From positions 563,001 through 627,000 of the forward strand of contig JAJOZX010000922.1 in NCBI GenBank assembly GCA_023014485.1: a stretch of DNA of 64,000 bases. The letters are read 5' to 3'. Of the stretch, positions 1-9,038 are shown piece after piece. The DNA is from Bathynomus jamesi (lineage: Eukaryota > Arthropoda > Malacostraca > Isopoda > Cirolanidae). A program made the translations under genes and the position numbers. The notes beneath the pieces were generated by a model, which did not search any database, had not been told where the DNA came from, and saw only the letters and a program-made list of their open reading frames with translations. Within the stretch, counting starts at the first letter, position 1, and every line of letters starts with the position of its first letter.

Positions 1-142
1 AAAGAAAACCCTCTGGAATAAAAGACGCATTCTTAACAGTTAAAAGTGATGTAAAAAGTTATTGAAAATTACAGGTATATCCTTATTTATTACATTACCA
101 CTAAGTTTAATAATGGCCCAATATTGTCCCTCATCAAACTCC

Positions 143-181
<39 letters not shown>

Positions 182-209
182 GTAGTAGTAGTAGTAGTAG
201 TAGTAGTAA
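143..209. repeat. (TTA)n-(GTA)n trinucleotide microsatellite
   Basis: About 13 TTA units run straight into about nine GTA units. It is a compound microsatellite with no coding content. Confidence 0.95.
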
Positions 210-389
210 TATAATTGTAAAGTTTTTTTCTCTAGCTACTTGAATTTCGAAATGTCACTTCTAATTAAACGTTTAATCTTTCTACATATATGTACATTCT
301 ACAGTATATAATTATTAAATTGTTGCGAATGTTCCCTCTCATATCTCTTGTTGGTTACCTTTCTACCCCCTATTGTTTTTCCTACGTGT

Positions 390-735
390 CTGTTTCACTG
401 TTTAGGTTGCGGCTTTAAATTGCCTTCTTTAACCATTCCTGGCACACAGCGCGTGCCATTATTTAGGAATAAGTTCTTGAAATTATCTCGTATGCTAAGA
501 GGCTATCTACCGCTAACTGTTCATCCCAATTTATTAAACTTGAAGCTCTAAAATTGCCGAAATTTGCTCTCTTAAAATCAGATACCCTTAAGTTATCTAA
601 TTCTTTACAAGTTTTAACATTAACCGAAAATCTTATCATGCCAGGATCGCTAGAGCCTAAACTTTCTCTGACTTCTACATTTTGAACTAAATTTTCATTG
701 ATGTCTTGTTTTGGGACCTTTTTTAAATACAATAT
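390..735 (-). pseudogene. CR1-like LINE fragment, endonuclease C-terminus and linker
   Basis: The minus-strand frame 732-463 contains VRESLGSSDPGMIRF followed by VSDFKRANFGNFRASSL. This matches the usual end of a CR1-type endonuclease (the G(S/C)SDHxMI motif) and the linker toward reverse transcriptase. The conserved SDH histidine is replaced by P. After a frameshift near 480 the homology seems to continue in another minus frame toward about 390 (KPQP...NRHVGK, resembling the KPKWWN-type linker). The fragment is truncated on both sides and has no RT. Just outside it, at 739-760, is a short GAATT tandem run. The family call rests on motif recall; an alignment to CR1/Jockey ORF2 would settle it. 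Confidence 0.6.
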
Positions 736-907
736 TTAGAATTGAATTGAATTGAATAACCTTTATTAATAATAAAATAAATACATTCGTTTTACAATTT
801 ACAATGACGTGAATAATTGTGAAGCTGGACTATTTATTTATTTAATTTGGCCCTTAAGCTTTAGGCTTTACTGAGCTCATTAGTAGTTATGACCTTTTTG
901 TTTGTTT
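736..907. other. AT-rich spacer with GAATT repeat
   Basis: Four GAATT/GAATA units at 739-760 are followed by AT-rich sequence. I see no gene. Confidence 0.6.
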
Positions 908-948
908 TGGGTTGTTTAATCTCGTTCGTAATATCTAAGGTCATATGA

Positions 949-956
949 CGGAGGGG
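949..956. repeat. 8-bp target site duplication CGGAGGGG, left copy
   Basis: It is identical to 1273-1280 and brackets the MITE exactly, as expected for a hAT-type insertion. Confidence 0.9.
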
Positions 957-1272
957 CAGGGCCGGCGAGGGCTGCCACGGGCCCCGGGGAAGGATTGGTA
1001 TATGGGCCCCCCTGTTTACTCAGTATTTTATTATGAATGTTTTTTGTGTACATAACAACAAGCAAACTAATTATATGTCCAAGTCACTATTCAAAACATA
1101 CAGTATAATAATCTCTCTAAAAATGTATGTTTATTAACTATATTTCCTCTCTGTTATTTAATCAATTGCTTTATTAATATTTTTAGATTTTGTCCCCCCC
1201 CCCTTTCTGGGCCCCCTAGAGGTCCTGACCCCGGGAATTTAACCCGGCTTCCCCGCCCTCTCGGCGGCCTTG
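957..1272. mobile_element. hAT-type MITE, 316 bp (copy 1 of a family)
   Basis: The ends are CAGGGCCGGCGAGGG and, inverted, CAAGGCCGCCGAGAGGG: imperfect terminal inverted repeats starting CA(G/A)GGCC. The flanks carry the perfect 8-bp duplication CGGAGGGG. It has no coding capacity. In the opposite orientation it matches a second copy at 9676-10261 over both ends (shared blocks include ggggaaggattggtata and gcccccctgtttactcagt), but lacks much of that copy's interior. The hAT assignment comes from the 8-bp duplication and CAGGG ends, not from a transposase. Confidence 0.88.
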
Positions 1273-1280
1273 CGGAGGGG
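1273..1280. repeat. 8-bp target site duplication CGGAGGGG, right copy
   Basis: It matches 949-956. Confidence 0.9.
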
Positions 1281-1345
1281 ACCTACAACTTTACGTAGAT
1301 TCCAAACCACGCGTTGCTACATCATCTGGACAGAGGAAGGTCACC

Positions 1346-2660
1346 TATCACAACTAATAGAGCACTACAACAATATCCTAGATGCATTGGAAGGCAATGA
1401 CAACTACGATGTTATATACACAGATTTTGCTAAAGCTTTCGATAAATGTGACCATGGTATAATAGGACATAAAATTAAAGAGGTGGGAATAACAGGCAAA
1501 GTGGGAAAATGGATCTACAACTTCCTTAGTGATCGTCTGCAGGTCGTCAAAATTCAAGGTATATCATCATCAGAATCGGAAGTACGCAGCTCAGTACCAC
1601 AAGGGACAGTACTGGCCCCACTCCTGTTCATTATCATGCTAACAGACATAGACAGCGGAGTAAACAGCAATAGTATAGTAACATCCTTTGCAGACGATAC
1701 AAAGATCAGCAGAAAAATCAGCGATGTACATGACGTGGAGGCCTTGCAGAGGGACACGAACAAAATATACAAATGGTCAGAAGACAACAACATGTCATTC
1801 AACGCCGAGAAATTTCAACTCTTGAGATATGGTAGAAAAGAAGAACTTAAACAGACTGCATATTATGCTCCAGATAGACAGGAAATTCAGAGAAGCATGA
1901 AAGCGATTGATCTCGGGATAATAATGACAGATGATGCGAAATTCGAAACACAAAATCAGATAGCGATAAATAAGCAAAAAGAGTCGCCGGACAGGTTCTA
2001 AGAACGTTCAGAGAAGGGACAGGACAGTAATGATTCCCCTGCTAAAAACACTGATTATACCAAAACTTGAATACTGCTCAGTTTTGACGTCCCCATATAA
2101 AAAGGAAGAAACTAATAAACTAGAAGAAACGCAAAGGCATTTCACAGCCAAGATTGATGACTGCAAAGAACTCAACTACTGGGAAAGACTAGTAAACTAA
2201 ATCTGTACTCACTGGAAAGAAGAAGAGAGAGGTACATCATAATCTACATATGGAAAATGATCGAAAAACTGGTACCAAACCTAAAACTAAACCCAATTAC
2301 CATTCAAACAACACTGGAAAATAGGAAAGGCAGAATGTGTAGTGTTCCCAAATTAAAAGCACGACAAGGGACCTCCTCAACCCTGAAGGAAAATAGCTTG
2401 GTTGTCAGGGGGCCAAGACTTTTCAACCAGCTTCCTAAGGACCTCAGAAACGTAACGGGGGTCAAAGTTGAAGTCTTCAAGAAAAGACTGGATGCCTGGC
2501 TCAGGACAGTACCAGATGAGCCGGGCGTGCCTGGCTATGTACGGTGGAGAGCGCAAGAAAGTAACTCGCTCCTCCACCAGGCCAGACCTAGAGGCGGGGC
2601 CACCAGCTTGACCTCCGTGTGAAGAGAGACCAACACAAGAAACAACATAAGGTTCATAAG
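1346..2660 (+). pseudogene. LINE ORF2 fragment: reverse transcriptase to C-terminus, copy 1
   Basis: The plus-strand frame to 2001 encodes RT blocks: YTDFAKAFDKCDH (first catalytic aspartate region), SSVPQGTVLAPLLF (palm motif) and SFADDTKIS (the catalytic F/YxDD box, intact here). A small deletion relative to the second copy shifts frame near 1970-2000 and opens a stop at 1999-2001. Further breaks follow near 2195, and the C-terminal frame 2257-2622 ends with RTVPDEPGVPGYVRWRAQ. The 5' part (endonuclease, RT fingers) is missing, as in normal LINE 5' truncation. It is collinear with, and very close to, the copy at 10725-13693. It is inserted in a 5S-headed SINE. Not functional. Confidence 0.9.
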
Positions 2661-2737
2661 GTAAGGTATCCAATTACCACCAAGTTGATCACTGATCTAT
2701 CCGGAAGCACTGTTGCGACGTGGCCACGACTGCCCAA

Positions 2738-2931
2738 ACATTAATTATAATACCCTAAACAGCGATGCTGAGGGTAAACGTTTGATAGATTTTGATTTGA
2801 TAGTTATGACTAATTATAAAATATTTTCACCAGTCGCCTCTAATATTTTTTGAAAAGAAAATTATACTGCAAAAACTCTATCAAACGTTTACCTCAGCAT
2901 CGCTGTTTAGGGTATTATAATTAATGTTTAG
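2738..2931. mobile_element. Palindromic (foldback) MITE
   Basis: The left arm (2738-2792) and right arm (about 2877-2931) are inverted repeats of about 55 bp. Both contain acagcgatgctgagg/cctcagcatcgctgt and the outer block aaacattaattataatac. A spacer of about 85 bp has no ORF. It abuts the 5S-like end of the split SINE. I could not define a target duplication. Confidence 0.85.
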
Positions 2932-3526
2932 CAATTCAGTTCCCCGATGTACAACCCCAAATTAAAGACGTTATGTTTGCTTATTTCCGAGATAATTATT
3001 TCGATATGCCTAACTATGGATGAACCTATGAAACCGGTTGCGTTTTAATTATTTATCAGTTTTATCTAAAGGACGAAACAGATTGTTACAATAACTCAAA
3101 ATGTGATCTTGTGCTCTGCAGTGTCAGCTACCGGTACACCAGTTTCGTGCATTCCAATTTTTCTTCCTCTTTCTGAGATCTTTGGTTGGTGGTCATACTT
3201 GCGAACCCTACCGATTTGAAGGCTATGCAAATTTGCAACATGCAAATAATATCAACTCTTATATGTTCAGAATGCACTAGAGTGCATCATTTAAGGCTAG
3301 ATTTTAAAAAATTTCCGGGAGGTGGGTATGCTCCCGGACCCCCTGGCATTGATTACAAATTCTACCACTTTTGCTTTTCAAAATGTTGGCAAGTATGGGT
3401 GGTAATGGTTAATACTAGTCTGGAAATCAATGCCATATATTAGTTATATAATTTGTTATACATAGGCACGTTTATGTAACAGGTTACACTTCAAACCTGA
3501 GCATTATAATTCTTGTACAGTTTTCG
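2932..3526. other. Unassigned spacer
   Basis: No gene is seen. At 3313-3345 there is a short GC-rich imperfect palindrome (ccgggaggtgggtatgctcccgg) that could be the end of a degraded DNA transposon. The rest is AT-rich. Confidence 0.4.
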
Positions 3527-3715
3527 AAATATCGGGTCCACGATGGCTCGACATTTAGAGCAATCGACTCGTGACGCATAGGTTGTAGGTTCGAATCTTT
3601 CTTCACAATAAGCTCGCGGGTTACCTGGTTCAGGAACTAACGTTAGCGAGTAGGTTCCTTCCGTCCTTATGTTACGAAAGAGATTAAGTAACTCCAATCA
3701 TTATTATTATTATTA
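3527..3715 (+). mobile_element. tRNA-headed SINE sharing the tail of the 5S-headed SINE
   Basis: The head (3535-3605) looks tRNA-derived: a D-arm-like ggctcgacatttagagc (A-box position) and a B-box-like ggttcgaatct. The tail (about 3650-3700), aggttccttccgtcctta then aactccaatc, is the same tail that follows the 5S head at 7840-7890. It ends in an (ATT)n run at 3701 onward. So a different Pol III promoter sits on the same 3' module. The parent tRNA could not be named because the anticodon stem does not fold well. Confidence 0.65.
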
Positions 3716-4499
3716 ATATTATTATTATTATCATCGAATGTATACTTCGTTTGTTCAATAATAACTCATTTTGCAACAATATATACACGGGTTATTTTAA
3801 ATGCTACCTATTATATCATATTGTAAAACTAACAAAAAATGGTTTGGTTTCAGAACTTCAACACAACTTGCTTGTCTGTTCGCTTCCATTGCAGCCTTTA
3901 ACGAAACACTTTCCGTGCGAAATATGAGGCGCTCCGGACCACAAGCTGCCAAGCGTCAAAATGAAAAAACAAAGAAAAACGCCGTTAAAGTTTGTCAACT
4001 TGCAAAATGCCATAACTTTTGAACCAATAACGATATTTGATTGATTTCGACCATACGTACAGGTCCACAATCTGCTCCCTGACTGACCCACGGGATAGAG
4101 GAAGGATGGGGAATATAGTGGTATAAATAACTCAATTCTGGCCCCATTGGCGCTTGGCGGGTTGTTGTTCGGAGCGCCTCAAATAATTAATTCTAATATT
4201 AATAAGCATTCTTCAAAGGATTACTAGAAAAAATCCATATTTTACAAATGTTCGATTTATTACTGAATATAACTGTTGTAACATTATGAGAGTTGAATAT
4301 TCTGCTATCAGTGTTCGGTCACGTGACTTCATTCATGCAGGTCATTGAAGGTCATATTTACTCTATTCTTTATTACGATTCAGAATGTAACTAGAAAAGT
4401 TGTGTCAAACAAAGTCGCGTATAAAAATATTGGGGACAGGTATTTCTTCCCTCCCTAATGCAGCGTTTCCGAAACTGAGTGGAGTGGAGTTTGTTTTAC
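3716..4499. other. Unassigned AT-rich spacer
   Basis: I see no gene, RNA or clear element. The phrase gcgctccggaccacaagc (3929) and a later gttcggagcgcctc (4158) contain short inverted matches (gaggcgctccg/cggagcgcctc), about 230 bp apart, possibly an eroded element. Confidence 0.4.
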
Positions 4500-4587
4500 C
4501 TTTTCTGCTACAAATTAGGCACTGGGTATAGCTTCCACAATAATTGTGGAAGCTACTACCCAGAGCTTAATTTGTAGCAGAAAAGTC
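4500..4587. repeat. Near-perfect hairpin (inverted repeat)
   Basis: The arms cttttctgctacaaatta and taatttgtagcagaaaag pair, and the inner block tagcttccacaat/attgtggaagcta closes the hairpin with almost no loop. Outer sequence (ggagt.../...actcc) suggests weaker pairing to about 4480 and 4600. It is probably a foldback MITE; no target duplication is obvious. Confidence 0.85.
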
Positions 4588-4973
4588 GCCAGAACTCCAA
4601 GGAATACCGGTTAATATGTAAATTATTATGCTCGTTATTATGTTTGCAAGTTTTTATGTTTGTACAGAACATGCTCGGATTTCTCTTAACTTTTTAACTA
4701 AAATTAATACAAATATTTTTTTAAGTTTTGTTTTGCGGGGAGGGGGGAGGGGGGCTAAAATAAAAATTAAAAAATATTTTTTATTAGTTTTAGATAAAAA
4801 AAAATTTAGTATGAATCACATCATGTTCCATACTAATCCAAATATTTTTGTCCTCATGTTCAAGTTTGCGAACACGAATTTCGCTGTTTGAATCCAAAAT
4901 AATATCAATTTTATCAAGAAATCTAAACTGATTCTCATACTTAAAGTCTGAGAATTAATTAAAATTCACTGGT

Positions 4974-5095
4974 CAAAATGTATTCAAATGAGATAACAGC
5001 GAATAACAGTATAAGATAGGCGTATGTGGAATCAGCATACGCTTGTCTTTTGCTGCTATTCTGTCGCTACCTCATTTCAATACATTTTGACCCGT
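4974..5095. repeat. Inverted repeat, possible MITE
   Basis: The ends ggtcaaaatgtattcaaatg and catttcaatacattttgacc are inverted. The pairing continues inward through gagataacagcgaataacag / ctgctattctgtcgctacctc with mismatches, and gcgtatg/catacgc closes the centre. No ORF. Confidence 0.8.
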
Positions 5096-5109
5096 CATTT
5101 AATTGTCTT

Positions 5110-5306
5110 CAGGCTCTTCTGGGTTTCATTCACTGCTGATTTTTAATAAAAATATATATTTTTTAGGCAATTTTATGCTCAGATTTCAATTTCGGCCTTT
5201 CTTAAATGCGGAAATTACAAAAAAATGACCAAAAATTACCAAAAATTACCCCCAAAACATCTTTTTATTAAAAATCAGCAGTGAATGAAACCGAGAAGAC
5301 CCTTTT
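5110..5306. repeat. Inverted repeat with about 40-bp arms, possible MITE
   Basis: The left arm (5110-5152) contains ggtttcattcactgctgat. The right arm (5263-5306) contains its reverse complement atcagcagtgaatgaaacc, with further pairing outward (ggctcttct/agaagacc). The interior has repeats of aaaaattacc. It lies 15 bp from the preceding inverted repeat, so the two may be parts of one element. Confidence 0.8.
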
Positions 5307-5707
5307 TTTTATTTTAAAAATATCGACGCATAAATTGCCAATATGAATATCTTTTGTTTTAATTATAAATTACATCATCAGTTACAATCTCTAATCTTTA
5401 TACTATTTTTTTTTTAATGAGAAAATTTGAGTCATTTGCGTCACCTAACATGATTGGAGGTGGGGGAGAAAGAGTATGGTGGGATGTTTTTGATCCAACC
5501 GCGAGTCTTAAATAATTTTATTTAGAAAGTCTTTGGGTCTACAAATTAACCTGGTCCTTCCTTGCTTTTTGTAATTTTACACACTTCTGTGAAATCGAAA
5601 ATGAGCTCAATAAATTTACAAAATACCACAAACAAAATATTTTAGCTTCACATCTGAAGCCATTGAATCAAACTTTGTGAGGTAGTGTGTGTGTGTGTGT
5701 TTTTGGG
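5307..5707. other. Unassigned spacer with short (GT)n
   Basis: A (GT)n run lies at 5685-5701. Otherwise AT-rich with no gene. Confidence 0.5.
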
Positions 5708-5806
5708 AGTTGCTTAACTTCGTTTGTAATGGCAAAGTCGTATGGTCGTACGAACTACAACTTTACACGGATCCGTACGTACCACGGGTCACTACATCAT
5801 CGTATT
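5708..5806 (-). mobile_element. SINE tail/body fragment
   Basis: On the plus strand the blocks gttgcttaacttcgt, tcgtatggtcgtacg, ctacaactttacacggatcc and accacgggtcactacatcat follow the order of the 5S-headed SINE body read in reverse. The head is absent. It is a degenerate minus-strand copy. Confidence 0.65.
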
Positions 5807-6265
5807 TGAAATTTGAGTGCCTCGTAACTTCGTGAAGTAAATAAATGCTGAGCTTTTACGGACTTAAAATTTTATGTTCAAAATCTTTTGCATGAAACAA
5901 TTTACACGTTATGACGAGAGTGTGGACTGACCAAGTATAGGCATTGGCTTCGATCTTGCATCCAACTGGTGGCGTTATATAGTAACTGACGTCTGACTCC
6001 TCGATCGATATTGAAGGATGTAAAATGAAAGAAGCAGCCAATAAAGAGAGATAGGGGTGATAAAAATCAAATGACACTTGTGTCTGATATTCCATGTTAA
6101 AGCTGTATGTCTCCTCTAACTTATGGCCTTCGCTGCTATATTTTATACCTTTAAATTCAAAATCTAAAGGATTAATTACACTTCATCAGTCGTATTAAAT
6201 ATCGCGAAGTGAACTTTTTAAAAATACATGTTGCTTTACATTTTATATACAATTCAGTGATTTTC
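5807..6265. other. Unassigned spacer
   Basis: No convincing gene. A short minus-strand ORF (6095-5856) has no recognisable motif. Confidence 0.4.
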
Positions 6266-6284
6266 TTTAATATATATATATATG

Positions 6285-6317
<33 letters not shown>

Positions 6318-6322
6318 ATACA
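6266..6322. repeat. (TA)n microsatellite with interruptions
   Basis: An alternating TA/TG tract. Confidence 0.95.
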
Positions 6323-6395
6323 TATGTAAAGAACGACGCTTGTATAGAAGAACATTCCGCGCAAGATGAGGAGGAGAACGAACAAATGAAAAAAA

Positions 6396-6476
6396 TGAGG
6401 TAACCACCCGGGAATCGAACCCGGGATCTTCCGATTGCCGGTCAGATATGATAACCACTACACCATGGGCCTCACT
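6396..6476 (-). ncRNA. tRNA-like sequence, probably pseudo-tRNA or SINE head
   Basis: On the minus strand an A-box-like GGTGTAGTGGTTATCAT and a B-box GGTTCGATTCC are correctly spaced. The anticodon arm folds as TCTGA/TCGGA around CCGGCAA, giving a nominal GGC anticodon but with C at position 33 instead of the nearly invariant T. The T arm CCGGG/CCCGG is perfect, but the acceptor stem pairs poorly. This argues for a tRNA-derived repeat rather than a working tRNA. The A-box region resembles the first unit of the dimeric SINE at 33717. Confidence 0.6.
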
Positions 6477-7221
6477 CGATCAGAAGTCGTAATTCTCCTA
6501 CATACGCGCAGAAACCAATGTGTGTGTATATATATAGTGAAAATTTAATAAAATTGAAGTTTTATAAGAATAAATTGTCAATAAAATGGTGTTTGTCAGT
6601 TCAAAGTTGTAGTGAAGTTTTGAGTCAGTAATTCAGTTATTGAAGGAAATAATTAACACTAAAATTTGGATATGATAGATCCCTCCCCGCCAATACACAC
6701 ATGCGTATAAAGGAGGTATCGACTTTTTAAAATCTACATATCTAAAAAAAAATGATTAACCAAACCTAATTTAACCTAACCAAACCTCAGTGCCATTGAA
6801 CCGAGAAGGGCGTGAGTGTTTCGAATACAAACGTTGTTTTCTGTTAAGGCACTCGCTAACGTAACCAACCTAACCTAACCTAATTAGGACTAGCATATAC
6901 TTTTTCCGACAGTAAAAGTGCTTCTAAAATTTTTATATAAATTTTTTAAAGTTTCTTGGTATCAAAAATGTTTGCGCACAAAAAAAATTACCCACACAAC
7001 ACCGGTGAATTGTGACACACTCAACTTCACATCAAATCAATTAAGTACACAAGAATCCATAAGGATAGGCACCGGGAATGAGGGATCTGAACCCAACCTC
7101 AGGAATCCAATGTTATCTTTCGTAACAAGATTAGGGGTGTATCCCAAGTGGTACAGCTTTATCCTACAAAGTATGCAAGAGCTTAGCAAAGACCATGAAT
7201 CTTATAATTTCAGAAACAATG

Positions 7222-7224
<3 letters not shown>
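6477..7224. other. Unassigned spacer with CCTAACC scraps
   Basis: No gene. At 6768-6788 and 6864-6885 there are short runs of CCTAACC/AACCTAACC like the arthropod TTAGG telomeric unit. They are too short to be a telomere. Confidence 0.5.
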
Positions 7225-7273
<49 letters not shown>

Positions 7274-7312
7274 TGTAATTAATTATTATTATTATTATAT
7301 TATATATAAATA
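7225..7312. repeat. (ATT)n and (TA)n microsatellites
   Basis: A compound simple repeat. Confidence 0.95.
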
Positions 7313-7426
7313 AAAATAAAAATAAAAATCTAAGTAATCCCAAGCTTTTTTTTCTTATTTTTTCGCTTCTCGAAGTTTAACGAACTGTTCTGAAACACAA
7401 GAATGTCAACTATTACCTGGCCTATA

Positions 7427-7646
7427 CAAGGTGTTTCAGGTCGACCCTAGAAATATGGAAATTGGCGGAATTTGTAGGAAGTAGGTTGTAATTCAATGTT
7501 TCAGGTCGACCCTATATATATATTCACCTGCAGTAAAAAGAAAGTTCATATTAGTTACGGAATTACTATGACAAACTTCAAATACCAAATACAAACTACA
7601 AAATCCGCCAATTTCCATATTTCGAGGGTCGACCTGAAACACCCTC
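7427..7646. mobile_element. Tc1/mariner-type MITE, 220 bp, with TA duplication
   Basis: The ends CAAGGTGTTTCAGGTCGACC and (inverted) GAGGGTGTTTCAGGTCGACC extend into inverted arms that include atatggaaattggcgga. Both ends are flanked by TA. A third copy of the end motif (tttcaggtcgaccctat) lies inside at 7499. No ORF. A related single end occurs at about 13922-13944. Confidence 0.88.
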
Positions 7647-7695
7647 TATAATGAATTCTTTACTCTCTCTCTCTCATATATATAATATATATATA

Positions 7696-7912
7696 TGGGC
7701 TACGTCGTGGCCGATGTCGTAACACCGCTTCCCGGAGATCAGCGAAGTTAAACGACATTGGGTCTGGGTAGTAGTTGGATGGGAGACCGTCCTCCGCGCC
7801 CAGATTATGTAGCGACCGTGGTTCCGATCCCACGTAAAGCTGTAGGTCCCCTCCGTCATATGACCTTAGATGTTGCGAAGGAGGTTAAACAACTCCAATT
7901 AAAAAAAAAAAA
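7696..7912 (+). mobile_element. 5S rRNA-headed SINE, most complete copy
   Basis: The first 110 bp resemble 5S rRNA. gaagttaaacgacattggg corresponds to the 5S internal promoter A-box region, and tagtagttggatgggagacc to the 5S box C. A body follows with gtggttccgatcccacg and then the tail taggtcccctccgtcatatg, ending in an A-rich run at 7900-7911. 5S-derived SINEs (the SINE3 class) are known in fish and some other animals. The sequence is too diverged and too joined to foreign sequence to be a 5S gene. It is flanked by (TA)n. Other copies are at 908, 15350, 46858, 57563 and 62252. Confidence 0.85.
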
Positions 7913-9038
7913 TATAAATATATATATATATAAGAACCTTAAATTTTTTAGTTGAAGAAAAGCAAAAAAACAGAAATGAGAAGTAACCTTAGAAAAGCCC
8001 ATTGTTACTTTATTAATTCTGTTTCTTTATAAAAACAACAAAAGAGTCCATTCTTTCTTGTTTTCTTTCTCCTCGTCGGGTTCTTTTGTCTCTCATTTCT
8101 GTAGCAGTGAGCCAATAACTCGTGATTGAAGTTAAAAAGAAGGAAAAAAAGAAAAAGAAAAAAAAAAGAAAAACGCTTGTGGTCCTATCTTCTCCCTGCT
8201 AATTACTGGAGTTCAATTAGGGTCGCTAATTCAGAAAGAATCTAGCGGCCTCCTGCCTCGATGGAATTAATGGCTGAAGTATGGAAGAGTTTTTTGGTTT
8301 TTTTTTTAGCTCTCCTTCGTCGTGTATATTCTTCTCCAAGTTTCATTCTTGGTTTGGTCATAAAATGTCGTTTCTCCTTTTAGTTCTTTCGCTTACTGTT
8401 AATTTGTATTACTACTTTTTGGGGGTATTGGAAAGTTTATTATTGTTCCAAGTTTACTGCCGTTTCGTTTGTCTCTGTTTTATTCTGAAAAGAAGGAAAC
8501 CAAAACACATGTGTTACCGAAACGTGTTCTATTTATATAAATGCAAATGTGGTGACGGTTTTAATTATATATATATAATATTAGATGTTTTCTGCCCAGT
8601 GTGACGGTTACACGTGTTTCGTTTGAAGTCCGAAAAAAAGTGATATTACAATAAAAATCCTGCAGTAAATCCTTTTCAAGTACTGCTCAATTTTTAGTGA
8701 ATATTCAGTGTACACAGTCATATTTCGCTTTAAGTTGTAAAATAGCGACGTATGTTGAAATAAAGCAAATAAAATCAAAGCAACTTAATCTATACAGCGT
8801 TTTTCCCGAGTGTTTTCTCTCCGAGGAAATTTAACTGCTCATCCCTCAGTTATCCCCCACGGTACACTTCGGGCACCAATCAGTGAGAATCTACAGCGTG
8901 CCACATTCCCCATCCCCCACCCCCCGGAATAACGGAAAAACTTTCCCTCCTTCATTGCTAAAGTCAAATCAAGTACCTCAATTAATTACCCTTTTGAGTA
9001 AATTTTTCGCGCGCAATCATTTACATACTATTAGAAAC
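7913..9038. other. Spacer and probable 5' leader of the following LINE
   Basis: No gene is recognised. ORF 8281-8604 has no motif. From about 8790 the sequence becomes richer in C and leads into LINE ORF1, so the last 250 bp may be LINE 5' UTR. Confidence 0.4.

Larger units (their letters stand above)
908..2735 (-). mobile_element. 5S-headed SINE split by a LINE and a hAT MITE
   Basis: Reading on the minus strand, 2735-2661 resembles the 5S-derived head seen at 7696 (gatcactgatct with flanking blocks). 1345-1273 and 956-908 resemble its body and tail (ggtcatatgacggagggg, then acctacaactttacgta). Between the two halves lie a 5'-truncated LINE (about 1346-2660) and, within the tail, a MITE (957-1272) flanked by the 8-bp duplication CGGAGGGG. 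The SINE is therefore the oldest of the three insertions. The exact SINE/LINE joint is uncertain by some 10 bp because both contain similar short sequence. Confidence 0.75.

Noticed and set aside
6209..6403. ORFs made of Ile/Tyr repeats at (TA)n tracts (also 7225, 29310, 57740)
   Set aside because: They are translations of microsatellites.
6396..6476. Functional tRNA gene
   Set aside because: The acceptor stem does not pair and position 33 is C; only A box, B box, anticodon stem and T arm look right.
6768..6885. Telomeric (TTAGG)n repeats
   Set aside because: Only two to four scattered units in each place; interstitial scraps only.
7696..7810. 5S rRNA gene
   Set aside because: Only the internal promoter region is well conserved, the 5' part diverges, and the same non-5S tail follows in all copies.
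8281..8604. ORF of 107 codons, hydrophobic, possible membrane protein
   Set aside because: The T-rich sequence gives Phe/Leu-rich translation by composition; no conserved motif.
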